NCBI GenBank assembly: GCA_964440985.1
Contig: CAYTWE010000002.1
Span: forward strand, 1-64,000
Source: UBA1731 sp964440985
GTDB taxonomy: Bacteria; Verrucomicrobiota; Kiritimatiellia; RFP12; UBA1067
Direction: 5' to 3'
DNA: 64,000 nt
Below the pieces are notes generated by a model. The model saw nothing but the letters and a program-made list of their open reading frames with translations. It did no database searches and was not told where the DNA came from. Position numbers and translations under genes: made by a program. This document shows positions 43,965-52,182 of this stretch, in pieces (positions within the stretch are counted from its first letter, which is position 1; every line of letters begins with the position of its first letter).

Positions 43965-45041
43965 TCATTCGCGGAACGCGGCAAGCCCTTCTGACACGGC
44001 CTGCCGACGCAACGCCATAATCTCCTCTGCGGAGATGTGCATCTCGTTCACGTCGCGAGCCTTGCGGGCTGCTGCGAATCGTCTGACAACCGGCGACAGC
44101 GCTTTGTCTGAAACTCCAAGGCTGCGGGCGATATCCACCGACATCCTGAAATCCTCTCCACCCGGAAGCGCATTCCAGTCGATCGATTTCATGAACCCGC
44201 AGATTGCGTCCCCGTCTTCGCCGAGGAATCGCACAAGCTGGTCGTCTGGATGCCGGTGCGCAAAATACCCAAGCGAAAACGTCATCTCCGCCGCCCCTGC
44301 GTTCGGACGGAACTCCGCCGTTAGGGCCGATGCGCTTTTGCGCATGAACACCCTCTTCACCGGCGTCGTGTCATAGACGATCTTGTTCCCGAACCTGTCA
44401 TCGACAAACCTCGAATACAGCAGGATGTACGGCGAAGCGGGGGTGAAGTCGACATTCCCGGCATTGACTATCCAATCACGCTCCTTCGTCGCCAAATGCC
44501 GTTCGCGTCCTTCCGGCACGGCGGCATTGCCGGGATAGGCGGAGAGCTGCACGCTCTCGATGGGAACGCCACCGAAATCGACCTTCAGGAACAGCCAGTC
44601 CCGGTGCGATGGAAAGGCGGCAAAGCGAAGCTTCACCCGCCGTCCGCCAGCACACTCCCATTCGGCGGCAAGAAAATCCGCCCCATTCGCCGAATAGCCG
44701 AAGAAGACCGCAGGGCGCGATTCCGAAAGCACGTTCACCAGCCCCTTCTCCGTCCGCGCCATCACCTGCAGGAAGTCCCAGCGGCTCCATCCGCCGTTCT
44801 TCGGCGAATAGCCGAGCGACAGCCCAAAGAAGTAGTCGCCCCACCGCTTCCGGACAATGCCGCCATCATGCAGCGTGTATTCCGCAAAGAGCGAACAGGC
44901 GTCAAACGTGCCGATGAACTTCTCCCTGCTGAAGCCGGGACGCGAATCAGGAAGACGCTCCTTTCTCACGACGTCTATCCGCGCCTCGCACAGGATGGCG
45001 GCGGACACGAGCAGAACGAAGATGCACGGGCGTTTCGTCAT
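43965..45041 (-). CDS. Exported protein of unknown function in a glycan operon
   Basis: The 358-residue product has a signal peptide (MTKRPCIFVLLVSAAILCEA). The mature part is beta-rich with many aromatic residues (GDYFFGLSLGYSPKNGGWSRWDF, read in pieces; RDWLFLKVDFGG), suggesting a beta-sandwich, and ends in a helical section. No family is recognised. Its ATG overlaps the GH42-like stop (ATGA), with GAGG upstream, so it is the last gene of the four-gene operon starting at 51665. Confidence 0.7.
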   Translation of the reverse strand: MTKRPCIFVLLVSAAILCEARIDVVRKERLPDSRPGFSREKFIGTFDACSLFAEYTLHDGGIVRKRWGDYFFGLSLGYSPKNGGWSRWDFLQVMARTEKGLVNVLSESRPAVFFGYSANGADFLAAEWECAGGRRVKLRFAAFPSHRDWLFLKVDFGGVPIESVQLSAYPGNAAVPEGRERHLATKERDWIVNAGNVDFTPASPYILLYSRFVDDRFGNKIVYDTTPVKRVFMRKSASALTAEFRPNAGAAEMTFSLGYFAHRHPDDQLVRFLGEDGDAICGFMKSIDWNALPGGEDFRMSVDIARSLGVSDKALSPVVRRFAAARKARDVNEMHISAEEIMALRRQAVSEGLAAFRE

Positions 45042-48000
45042 TCCGCAACCTCAAACTTCTTCTCCGCCTTGAGTCCGGTCGCACAGTCGACGAGCGTCGC
45101 CGTCCATGTGCCGGGCTTGTCGTTCCAGGCGACGCAAAGCCGCTTCGGCAGTTTCTCCTCACGGTCGAACACCGCCCGCATACGCACGTTCCCAGCGCCG
45201 TCACGCACGGTCAGGCTGAACACGCGACCAGAAACGGGCGGCGGCGTCTTGAACGTGACTGAACCGCCCAACCGGCATCCCGTGACGTCGAACTGCGGCG
45301 CCGCCTGCCGTTTGGCGAACACGGTGCGGCACACGAACGGACTGCCCGCAAAGTCCAGATCAAGAAAGCCGTCAGTCTCTCCGACGAACCCCTCGCACGG
45401 CGCATAGACGAACCTATGCCCCGTCAGCGAGACCTTCGTCTTCGCGCCAAGTTCCGAAACCGGCCACATGGCGGTGACGATCTCGAATCCGCGCCCCTTG
45501 CGAACACGCAGTATGGCGTTTTCGCTGACTACGCCAACCGGCGATCCATCAGCGGGAGGCGGCAGATGTCCGGAAATTTCGCGGTCGAACTCACCTGGCG
45601 TCTTCTCCGTCGCATATGCAAGCGAAAGCTTCCGGCCAAGCTTTACGCAGCGGCCCCTGCCCCAGAGATCCGATAGGGCGCCGCCGTCGCGCCAGGCGAG
45701 ATTCTCGTTCATGACGGCCGGTTCGACATCGGCCACCACCGTTCCGCCGCGCTTCGCAAAAGCGCGGATCGCTGCGCATTCTGCGTCGGAGAGCGCAGTC
45801 GCCCCGCACAGGAAAAGCGTCCGGGCGTCCTTCAGACGCGCAAGCGTACGGGCCGAGACGAACTCGAAGGAGCGTCCACTGCGGTAGCAATGCTTTATCA
45901 TGGTGGAAAGTCCGTCGTTCGGAGAGAGGCATTTTTCGGATGCGACCGACGCCTCCTGCGACGGATGGCTCCAATAGAGGAGAACGCCGTCGTTCCTGAG
46001 GGGATTGCGGATGAGAAGCTGCGCAAGTCCGTCCTTGAAGCGGTCATGCCAGCCGATGTACTGCGCCACGTCATCCGCAATCTTGAGGTCGGAATAGAAG
46101 AACCCGTGATTCTGTCCGACATTGATCGCGAACCACGCGTTTCCCATAACCGTGCCCTTCGCGAGATCGTTCATCAGCGACAGCGGGAACGGCGTCAGCC
46201 CGCGTCCACCGTGGCTCGACGGATACCCGCCCCACCACAGCATCCGGATGCGGCTGCCGCCGAATGACCTCAAGGCCTCGTCCTCGACGAGATCGGAATA
46301 CGGCCCCCAGAACTCCAGGTTTTCAATCGTGCGTTCAAGATCGCCGGGAACAGAGCCTTCCGCGCCGACGAGCGCACCGGGATCTATCTTGCGTATCTCC
46401 TCGCGGCAGAAGCTGTGGATGTCGGCGTACATCTTGTTCATGTAGGCACGATGGTCGGCCCAGGCGGCCAGGTTGCCGATCCGCTTCGCCTCGTCAAGGC
46501 GGATGTGCGGGACGGACGCGAAATCGGCGCAGTTGGTCTTCCAGTTGCGGTTGAGGTTTTCGATCGTGCCGTACTTGCCGCGCAGAAACTCACGGAAGTA
46601 CTTGTCGCAGTACCCGCCGAAGCCCGCTTCAAGGTCGATGCAGTTCTCGTCGCCGAGGTTGTAGAACGGCGGAGCGCACTTCGGCAGGTTCCGCAGACGA
46701 AAGCGCATCATGTCGCGCCAGCATTCCTGCACCTCCGGACGGTAGAAGCAGTCGTCGCCTGCGATCGCCTTCTGCCGCTTCTGGGCGTCCTTGTCCAAAA
46801 AGTGCCAGTACCTCATCTTGGCCGAACCGTCCTCCGCCTTGTCGATGGCGATGCGGGTCACGTACGGAACGGCGCTTTGGTTCAGCACCGCCATCTCGGC
46901 GATGTTCGCGCCCCCGAACGTCGGATGCGTAAGCCCGCACGTGAAGCCGAGCCGATCCACGACCATCGGCGCACCAGCGAACGGATGCATCGAGACGACC
47001 GTGTCCCAGCCCATCTGGACATAGTCGTCTAACTGCCGCACCGGAAAGAATACGAGCCGTTCCGCAATCTCGATCGGCCTGCCGTTCGCATCCTCAAGCG
47101 TGGCCCGCACATAGCCGGCTTTCGTCGATACGCGGGGGTCCGGGATGTCGCACCGCTGCGACACTGCACCAGTGACTACCGCCTTGCGGATGCGCGACAT
47201 CACGCGCATGGACGGCGATTCCAGCGTCTCGAACATAACTGACTTGACGCGCTCCACCGGCATTCTCCACGCCGCCCTCGCCGACAGTGTGCCGCCCTTC
47301 GCCACATCAGGCGTTTCGACAGAAAGCCCACCCACCGGCGACGGCACATCGGCCCTCTCCACCAGCACCGCACCGTTTGCGCCGATCGTGTCCTTGAAAT
47401 GCCGCCCGGCACACGACAGACCCGACGCGATGCGGTTGAAGCGGTCGCGGTAGCGGACGCGCAGCGGCGCGGACGGCTCAGCGGCACGACCTGCCGTGTA
47501 GCGCATCGCCTGCCCGACGAACGCGATTGCGTTCTCGTACTTCGCCGACCAGAGGTCGTCTATCGGGAACTTCGGCGCAAGCGCAAAGTATTGCGCCTGC
47601 GAGTCTCCGCGCCAGGCCAGTTCCGCCACGCACCCCTTGCCGAGCCGCCAGGATCTGAACTGCGTATTCGCGAACTCGCTCGGAAAACGCTCTGCAAACG
47701 CGGGTGTCGGCAGCGGGTTCTCGTAGACCTTCCCGTACGGAATCCGGTGCGGGGAGAGGTCGTTCACCATGAGCAGCCCCGCGCCGCCGTCGCGTACGGC
47801 CTTGAGGATCCGGTAGCGGTGCTCCTCGTTGACGCTCGTGAACGTCTTGCGCCCGAACACGTACAGGTCGTAATGCGCGTTCAGCTTCCCGTCCAGCTCG
47901 CGGGTCTTCTCGTATACGGTCGTCCCCTCCCAGGCGGACTCGTACATGTCCTCTACGGCGATGCGGTCGCCGTTGACCATCATGAAGTACGTCGGCTCGA

Positions 48001-48214
48001 TGTTGAACCGCTGCACCGTCTCCACGGCATCGCGTCCGCCGGCGCGATCGAGCAGGAACAGGACCTTGAGCGGCTTCTCCGCCGCCGTGCCGCGAAAGTC
48101 GTGGTGCGGCGTCACGTACTCCCCGGTCATCTCATGCAGAAACCTGCACGGCAGCACGCCAAAGGCCGCCGTTGCGGAAAGCGCCGCAAGCACAAAAAAG
48201 TTGACCTTCCTCAT
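45038..48214 (-). CDS. Exported GH42-like (beta-galactosidase-like) protein
   Basis: The 1058-residue product has a signal peptide (MRKVNFFVLAALSATAAFG). A first domain (about 45-260: LKVLFLLDRAGGRDA, YDLYVFGRKTF, GAGLLMVNDLSP) looks like a glutamine-amidotransferase-like fold. The central barrel has LGDENCIDLEAGFG, KYGTIENLNRNWKT and SVPHIRL, the GH42 phrasing of a barrel that reads a glycan. A second Rossmann-like trimerisation-type domain (DARTLFLCGATALSDAECAAI) and Ig-like C-terminus follow. The acid/base Glu may be in GDEN. ATGA overlaps join it to genes on both sides. Substrate unknown. Confidence 0.75.
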   Translation of the reverse strand: MRKVNFFVLAALSATAAFGVLPCRFLHEMTGEYVTPHHDFRGTAAEKPLKVLFLLDRAGGRDAVETVQRFNIEPTYFMMVNGDRIAVEDMYESAWEGTTVYEKTRELDGKLNAHYDLYVFGRKTFTSVNEEHRYRILKAVRDGGAGLLMVNDLSPHRIPYGKVYENPLPTPAFAERFPSEFANTQFRSWRLGKGCVAELAWRGDSQAQYFALAPKFPIDDLWSAKYENAIAFVGQAMRYTAGRAAEPSAPLRVRYRDRFNRIASGLSCAGRHFKDTIGANGAVLVERADVPSPVGGLSVETPDVAKGGTLSARAAWRMPVERVKSVMFETLESPSMRVMSRIRKAVVTGAVSQRCDIPDPRVSTKAGYVRATLEDANGRPIEIAERLVFFPVRQLDDYVQMGWDTVVSMHPFAGAPMVVDRLGFTCGLTHPTFGGANIAEMAVLNQSAVPYVTRIAIDKAEDGSAKMRYWHFLDKDAQKRQKAIAGDDCFYRPEVQECWRDMMRFRLRNLPKCAPPFYNLGDENCIDLEAGFGGYCDKYFREFLRGKYGTIENLNRNWKTNCADFASVPHIRLDEAKRIGNLAAWADHRAYMNKMYADIHSFCREEIRKIDPGALVGAEGSVPGDLERTIENLEFWGPYSDLVEDEALRSFGGSRIRMLWWGGYPSSHGGRGLTPFPLSLMNDLAKGTVMGNAWFAINVGQNHGFFYSDLKIADDVAQYIGWHDRFKDGLAQLLIRNPLRNDGVLLYWSHPSQEASVASEKCLSPNDGLSTMIKHCYRSGRSFEFVSARTLARLKDARTLFLCGATALSDAECAAIRAFAKRGGTVVADVEPAVMNENLAWRDGGALSDLWGRGRCVKLGRKLSLAYATEKTPGEFDREISGHLPPPADGSPVGVVSENAILRVRKGRGFEIVTAMWPVSELGAKTKVSLTGHRFVYAPCEGFVGETDGFLDLDFAGSPFVCRTVFAKRQAAPQFDVTGCRLGGSVTFKTPPPVSGRVFSLTVRDGAGNVRMRAVFDREEKLPKRLCVAWNDKPGTWTATLVDCATGLKAEKKFEVAE

Positions 48215-49128
48215 TTCTTTCCTCCGAACTCCTCTTCAAGTTTCTTCCTGAACGACTCCATCCTGTCTCTGTCGGCCTTCTCCTCGGCGGCAAGAAACGC
48301 CGTGACGTCGCCGCTGCGGACTTTCACCCCATCACCCGTATCGTACAAAATCGTGTCCGCAAGCGCAAGACACCACGGCGGCGCGACCTTGCCCTTCAAA
48401 GCCGCGACGAGGACGTCGCCGTGCGGCGCTTCGCCTGACGGCAGGAAATACAGGTAACCGAAGCCGGACGGGTTGTTGTATGCGCCCCGTGGAGACGAGA
48501 CGCTTCCCACGAACTTGCCGCTCGTCCACTGATAGCGCGTCACGCATATCCGCCACAGAGGGCCGCCTGGCACGGGCGGACGCTGCAGGTCGGAGTACGG
48601 GATGCACACCTCTACGCACCACCGGTCGGCGCCCACGCTCGTCTTCGCCCGCCACGCATTGCCGCTCCACTCCTTCAGGACAACAGATCCGTCAATGCGC
48701 CGCATGTCGCCGATCACGCCCGCCGAGTTGACGAGCAGCTTTGTGAATCCGACAGCGTCTCCATACGGATCGATGTAGATTTCGTCCATGTCCTCATACC
48801 AGTCCACGCTGTCGCGAGCGGTTCCGACAACCTTGAGCCTGTCAACCGCATCCTCGTAGTGAACCAGCCCGATCCACAGCGCCTTGTCCGTGTAGAGAAG
48901 ACGCATCTCCGACTTGATCGGCGCAGGCTTGGGGTGCGACTTGTAGTATTCGTAGAAGCGCGTATGCACCGGTGCCGTCTTCCACACGTCGTCATCAAGC
49001 CGTCCGTCCAAAACAGGCGAGACATCCGCCTTTGCCGCGACGTTCACGACGATTTCGTTCAGCTGGACGGCGTGTGCGCATCCGATCGCCGCGACCGCCG
49101 CCATCACGGCGATTACATTCACATTCAT
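48211..49128 (-). CDS. Exported CBM9-like carbohydrate-binding protein
   Basis: ATG 49128 has GAGG six bases upstream. Signal peptide MNVNVIAVMAAVAAIGCAHA. The core (about 25-240: DVSPVLDGRLDDDVWKTAP, MRLLYTDKALWIGL, DEIYIDPYGD, AGVIGDMRR, CIPYSDL) is the CBM9/DOMON-like sandwich found on xylanases and in surface sugar binders. The tail (about 255-305) is charged and helical. Stand-alone CBM9 proteins of this group often accompany glycoside hydrolases. Binding specificity is unknown. Confidence 0.85.
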   Translation of the reverse strand: MNVNVIAVMAAVAAIGCAHAVQLNEIVVNVAAKADVSPVLDGRLDDDVWKTAPVHTRFYEYYKSHPKPAPIKSEMRLLYTDKALWIGLVHYEDAVDRLKVVGTARDSVDWYEDMDEIYIDPYGDAVGFTKLLVNSAGVIGDMRRIDGSVVLKEWSGNAWRAKTSVGADRWCVEVCIPYSDLQRPPVPGGPLWRICVTRYQWTSGKFVGSVSSPRGAYNNPSGFGYLYFLPSGEAPHGDVLVAALKGKVAPPWCLALADTILYDTGDGVKVRSGDVTAFLAAEEKADRDRMESFRKKLEEEFGGKK

Positions 49129-49136
49129 GGAGCGCC

Positions 49137-51665
49137 TCACCTGATGACTATGTTGAAGCCCTTGTTTGACGGGGAATATTCGTATGCGCCGATGTCGACG
49201 GACGCCCCGAATATGCGCGGTGCGACAGGAAGTCCCTGCTCGTCACGGCGAAGGTCGTATGCACCTGCCATCCAATCCATGCAAATTCCGGCGTCGCGAA
49301 GAGAGGCATCCTTCGGAATCCAGCTCCCCATCTTGAACGCGGGAGGAGTGTCGGTGTTTGTCACATGCTGCCCCTGCGACCACGTTCCTCTGCTCGTCGG
49401 ATGCAGATACGAATATCCGATCTTCCCGGGCATATCCGACGTCACGCCGTATACCGAGGTATAGGGCGCAGCGTACGTGACGCCGTCCGCCCCAAGGTTG
49501 CTGGCGATTACGGTGTTCGTCACGTACGTCAGCCCAACTCCATTGTCCTCATTGTCCGGCCACACATACAGCGCAGCCTGATTGCCGAACATCGAACGGT
49601 TGCCGACCATCGTGCAGTTCTCGACCAGTATCCGCGACGCCCCCTTGCGCGACATCAGAATTGCCGCCGATCCGCAGCCCTTCTCACTCTCGTTCGTGAG
49701 CACGTTGTCCACGAACAGGCTGTTGCGCAGCGTCAGCCCCACGTCGGCGGCGCCATTCTCAATCCACACGCAAACTCCCGCGCCGCCATAGTAGTCGCCG
49801 GTTCCTCCCGCCGTGTTGTTCGTGAACACGCAATCTGCTATGAGCGCGTTCTGAAGTTTGCCCTCGCGCCTGGCGGCAAGGCCGCCGCCCCTATACGCGC
49901 TGCCGTTTCCGCTGAACAGGCAGTTGCTGACCGTGCCGACTGCCACCTTGTTCCAGAACACCCCGCCGCCATCGGACGCCGAATTGCCCTCGAACACGCA
50001 ATCGAGAACCGTCGGCACATCATAGACGGCTCCACCGCCGCGTCCGTAAACGTATGTATCGGCAGTCGCCAGGTTTCCCGCAAAGCGGCAGGAGCGCACC
50101 GTCATCTCGCGATTCGTCGTTGCGGACGCAACCGCACCGCCCTGATTCGCGACATTTGTGAAGAACTGGCAGGCGTCGATACGCATCGGCGTCGCGGCAT
50201 AGATCGCACCGCCGCCTGGTCCGCCGTCATTGGCTGAAATCAAAGTCTTGTTTCCGATGAATTGACAGTCCCTCACCACAACGGTGCAGTTCGTTCCGCC
50301 GGCTATGCCATGCGTGGCATCAGCGGTTTCGGACGCGATTGCGCCGCCGAGATACGCAGAGTTGGTGAGGAACAGGCAGTTCTCAACCGTCATCGGATAC
50401 CTTGCGCAGATCGCGCCGCCATTCCCCACCGCGTTTTTCGCTGCATTGCCGGAGAAGGTACAGCCGGAGATGCGTGGCAACCGCCATCCGGTGTAGGCGT
50501 TGCCGTCAAAATAGACTGCACCGCCACCATATGATGCGCGTGTGCCGACATTGTTCGTGAACGTGCAGTCGATTATGTCCATCGCATTGCAGACGGCACC
50601 GCATGCCCCGGTAGATACGTTCCCGACAAACGTGCAGTTGGAGACGATGCCGCCGCACATAAACGAAAGCGTTCCGCCTTTATGGTTGAGTCCAATTGAT
50701 GCATTCCGCTCAAACGTGCATCCCTCGATGCGCGGCGACCTGTTCGTGAAGCACCCCTGAGGGGAGTCTCCCCAGTATCCGACCGATCCGTCATTGCCGC
50801 ACACATTGTCGTAGAAACGGCTGTTCAGGACTGTCGGCATATTCATGAAGCACCCACCGGAGTTCTTGGCGTAGTTGTTCGTGAAGGTGCAGTTCTCGAT
50901 TCCGCTGTATTCCGTTGCCTTGTCCCACGCTGCGCTGGTCCACACATATATCTGCCCATATCCACCGTTGCTGCAGTTCTCGATGGTGCAGTTCCTGAAC
51001 CAGCCACCGTTGCGGCAGACCGCGACGGTGCCGTATGCAGTCGTGTTCGTAAGACCTGTGAAGAGACAGTCTGTCACGAATGTCTGTCCGTCGGTATACA
51101 GCGCAGCTGCGCTGATTGCACTTCCGTTCGTCTGACGGCACAGCGTGAAGACGACATTGGAGACGACCTTGGCCCACCGGTCATGCTCCGTGCTTCCGTT
51201 GCAGTTGATCGCAGCCGCGCCGGAAAGCGTGACGTTTGAGATCGTGAGATTCGCGATTGTCGAGACAAAGGCGCTGTTTCGGCCGCCTTGGAACGTGAGA
51301 TACCCGCCGTTAACAGTTGCGCCTTCTGGCGCGGTAAGCACAATCTCGCTCCGGTCGCAGGACGGATCACCCATGATAGAGACGCGTGGCATCACGGGTA
51401 TCGACGAATCGGAAACGTACGTACCTTTCTTCAGGATGATCTGGCAGCGCCGCTCGTTGTAGTAGACGGGCAGTTCGGTTTTTTTTGAAGCGGCGGCAAT
51501 CGTCTTAAGCGCCGTCTCCCACGTCTTGCCGTCGTTCGCCTCGTCGTCGCCGTTCACCGGATCGACATAGATCGGCAGCATCGGGTCATCAGGTGACGCC
51601 GCCAGCGTTGGCATTGCCAAAGCCGCCAGAACAGACGCAACCGTGAGAAGTCTCTTCGCATCCAT
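49137..51665 (-). CDS. Exported Pmp-like right-handed beta-helix protein with IVIR tail
   Basis: The 842-residue product has a signal peptide (MDAKRLLTVASVLAALAMPTLA), then PIYVDPVNGDDEANDGKTWETAL and more than fifteen parallel beta-helix rungs of the type NCTFVGNVSTGACGAV, DCVFEGNSASDGGGVF and NSLFVDN, like chlamydial polymorphic outer-membrane proteins. There is no autotransporter barrel; the protein ends GAYEYSPSNKGFNIVIR. It may be an adhesin or scaffold on the surface. AGGAGG lies before the ATG. An A8 run at 51480-51487 falls inside the gene. It is the first gene of the operon with CBM9, GH42-like and unknown genes. Confidence 0.85.
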   Translation of the reverse strand: MDAKRLLTVASVLAALAMPTLAASPDDPMLPIYVDPVNGDDEANDGKTWETALKTIAAASKKTELPVYYNERRCQIILKKGTYVSDSSIPVMPRVSIMGDPSCDRSEIVLTAPEGATVNGGYLTFQGGRNSAFVSTIANLTISNVTLSGAAAINCNGSTEHDRWAKVVSNVVFTLCRQTNGSAISAAALYTDGQTFVTDCLFTGLTNTTAYGTVAVCRNGGWFRNCTIENCSNGGYGQIYVWTSAAWDKATEYSGIENCTFTNNYAKNSGGCFMNMPTVLNSRFYDNVCGNDGSVGYWGDSPQGCFTNRSPRIEGCTFERNASIGLNHKGGTLSFMCGGIVSNCTFVGNVSTGACGAVCNAMDIIDCTFTNNVGTRASYGGGAVYFDGNAYTGWRLPRISGCTFSGNAAKNAVGNGGAICARYPMTVENCLFLTNSAYLGGAIASETADATHGIAGGTNCTVVVRDCQFIGNKTLISANDGGPGGGAIYAATPMRIDACQFFTNVANQGGAVASATTNREMTVRSCRFAGNLATADTYVYGRGGGAVYDVPTVLDCVFEGNSASDGGGVFWNKVAVGTVSNCLFSGNGSAYRGGGLAARREGKLQNALIADCVFTNNTAGGTGDYYGGAGVCVWIENGAADVGLTLRNSLFVDNVLTNESEKGCGSAAILMSRKGASRILVENCTMVGNRSMFGNQAALYVWPDNEDNGVGLTYVTNTVIASNLGADGVTYAAPYTSVYGVTSDMPGKIGYSYLHPTSRGTWSQGQHVTNTDTPPAFKMGSWIPKDASLRDAGICMDWMAGAYDLRRDEQGLPVAPRIFGASVDIGAYEYSPSNKGFNIVIR

Positions 51666-51704
51666 GCAAAACCTCCTGCCTCTTGAAAATAAAAAGATAC
51701 CCGA

Positions 51705-51729
51705 ATAATACCATTATCGTTTTTTTTTT
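51705..51729 (-). promoter_or_regulatory. Extended -10 promoter with upstream A10 tract
   Basis: Minus strand TGG-TATTAT (51713-51705) with ten A (51729-51720) nine bases further upstream. The layout matches the LamG operon promoter at 13578. It drives the beta-helix/CBM9/GH42-like operon. Confidence 0.65.
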
Positions 51730-51805
51730 CAAGTAGAAATTTCAATGAAGCATCTCGCCCCCGCGTTCTATGAGTTCTTTGCGTTAAAAAAACAGTGGGT
51801 AGTGG

Positions 51806-51905
51806 NNNNNNNNNNNNNNNNNNNNNNNNNNNNNNNNNNNNNNNNNNNNNNNNNNNNNNNNNNNNNNNNNNNNNNNNNNNNNNNNNNNNNNNNNNNNNNN
51901 NNNNN
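51806..51905. other. Assembly gap of exactly 100 N
   Basis: The run of N is a scaffold placeholder, so the true distance and content are unknown. The 100-140 bases on each side hold no gene. On the right it borders repeats resembling mobile-element ends, a likely reason for the break. Confidence 0.98.
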
Positions 51906-51952
51906 TCCAGGCATGAATTCCGCTGCACATGTCGCCCTTGTGAGGGCGTTTC

Positions 51953-52096
51953 CGGAACAACTGAATGCACATTCGGAACAACTAAATGCGGCCATGGGTC
52001 ATCATGGCACAAATTTAGTCGCATTTACTCTGACAAGTGACCCGTTTCCACTCTGACACATGACCCGTTTCCACTCTGACACGTGACCGCGTGTCG
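51953..52096. repeat. Tandem direct repeats resembling an IS21-type element end
   Basis: A 21-bp period repeat (CGGAACAACT at 51953 and 51974) is followed by three copies of a 23-bp unit starting at 52028, 52051 and 52074 (core CTCTGACA..TGACCCG). Multiple short direct repeats starting with TGTCAG on the opposite strand are known at IS21-family ends. The copy at 19-40 shares the first part. No transposase is present; the element body may lie in the gap. Confidence 0.55.
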
Positions 52097-52099
52097 ATT

Positions 52100-52153
52100 T
52101 TAACGGAATCCTAACGCAATCCTAACGGATGCCTCATCTTCTTTTCGTAGAAT
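52100..52153 (+). promoter_or_regulatory. Pho-box-like direct repeats and -10 box upstream of the phosphate module
   Basis: TTAACG (52100-52105), CTAACG (52111-52116) and CTAACG (52122-52127) recur with an exact 11-bp period; a degenerate fourth unit (CTCATC, 52133-52138) ends nine bases before TAGAAT (52148-52153). Period and placement match PhoB/PhoP operators that replace the -35 element. The Na/Pi cotransporter ATG follows after 29 bases with AGAGG upstream. Confidence 0.7.
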
Positions 52154-52182
52154 CCGCGCCATACAAAAAGAGGTAAAAAGAA

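Noticed and set aside
51745..52056. Open frames crossing the N gap
   Set aside because: They contain about 34 undefined residues created by the gap; nothing supports coding on either side.
52028..52096. CRISPR array
   Set aside because: The 23-bp units are directly contiguous with no unique spacers and no cas genes; they fit a transposon end or simple tandem repeat.
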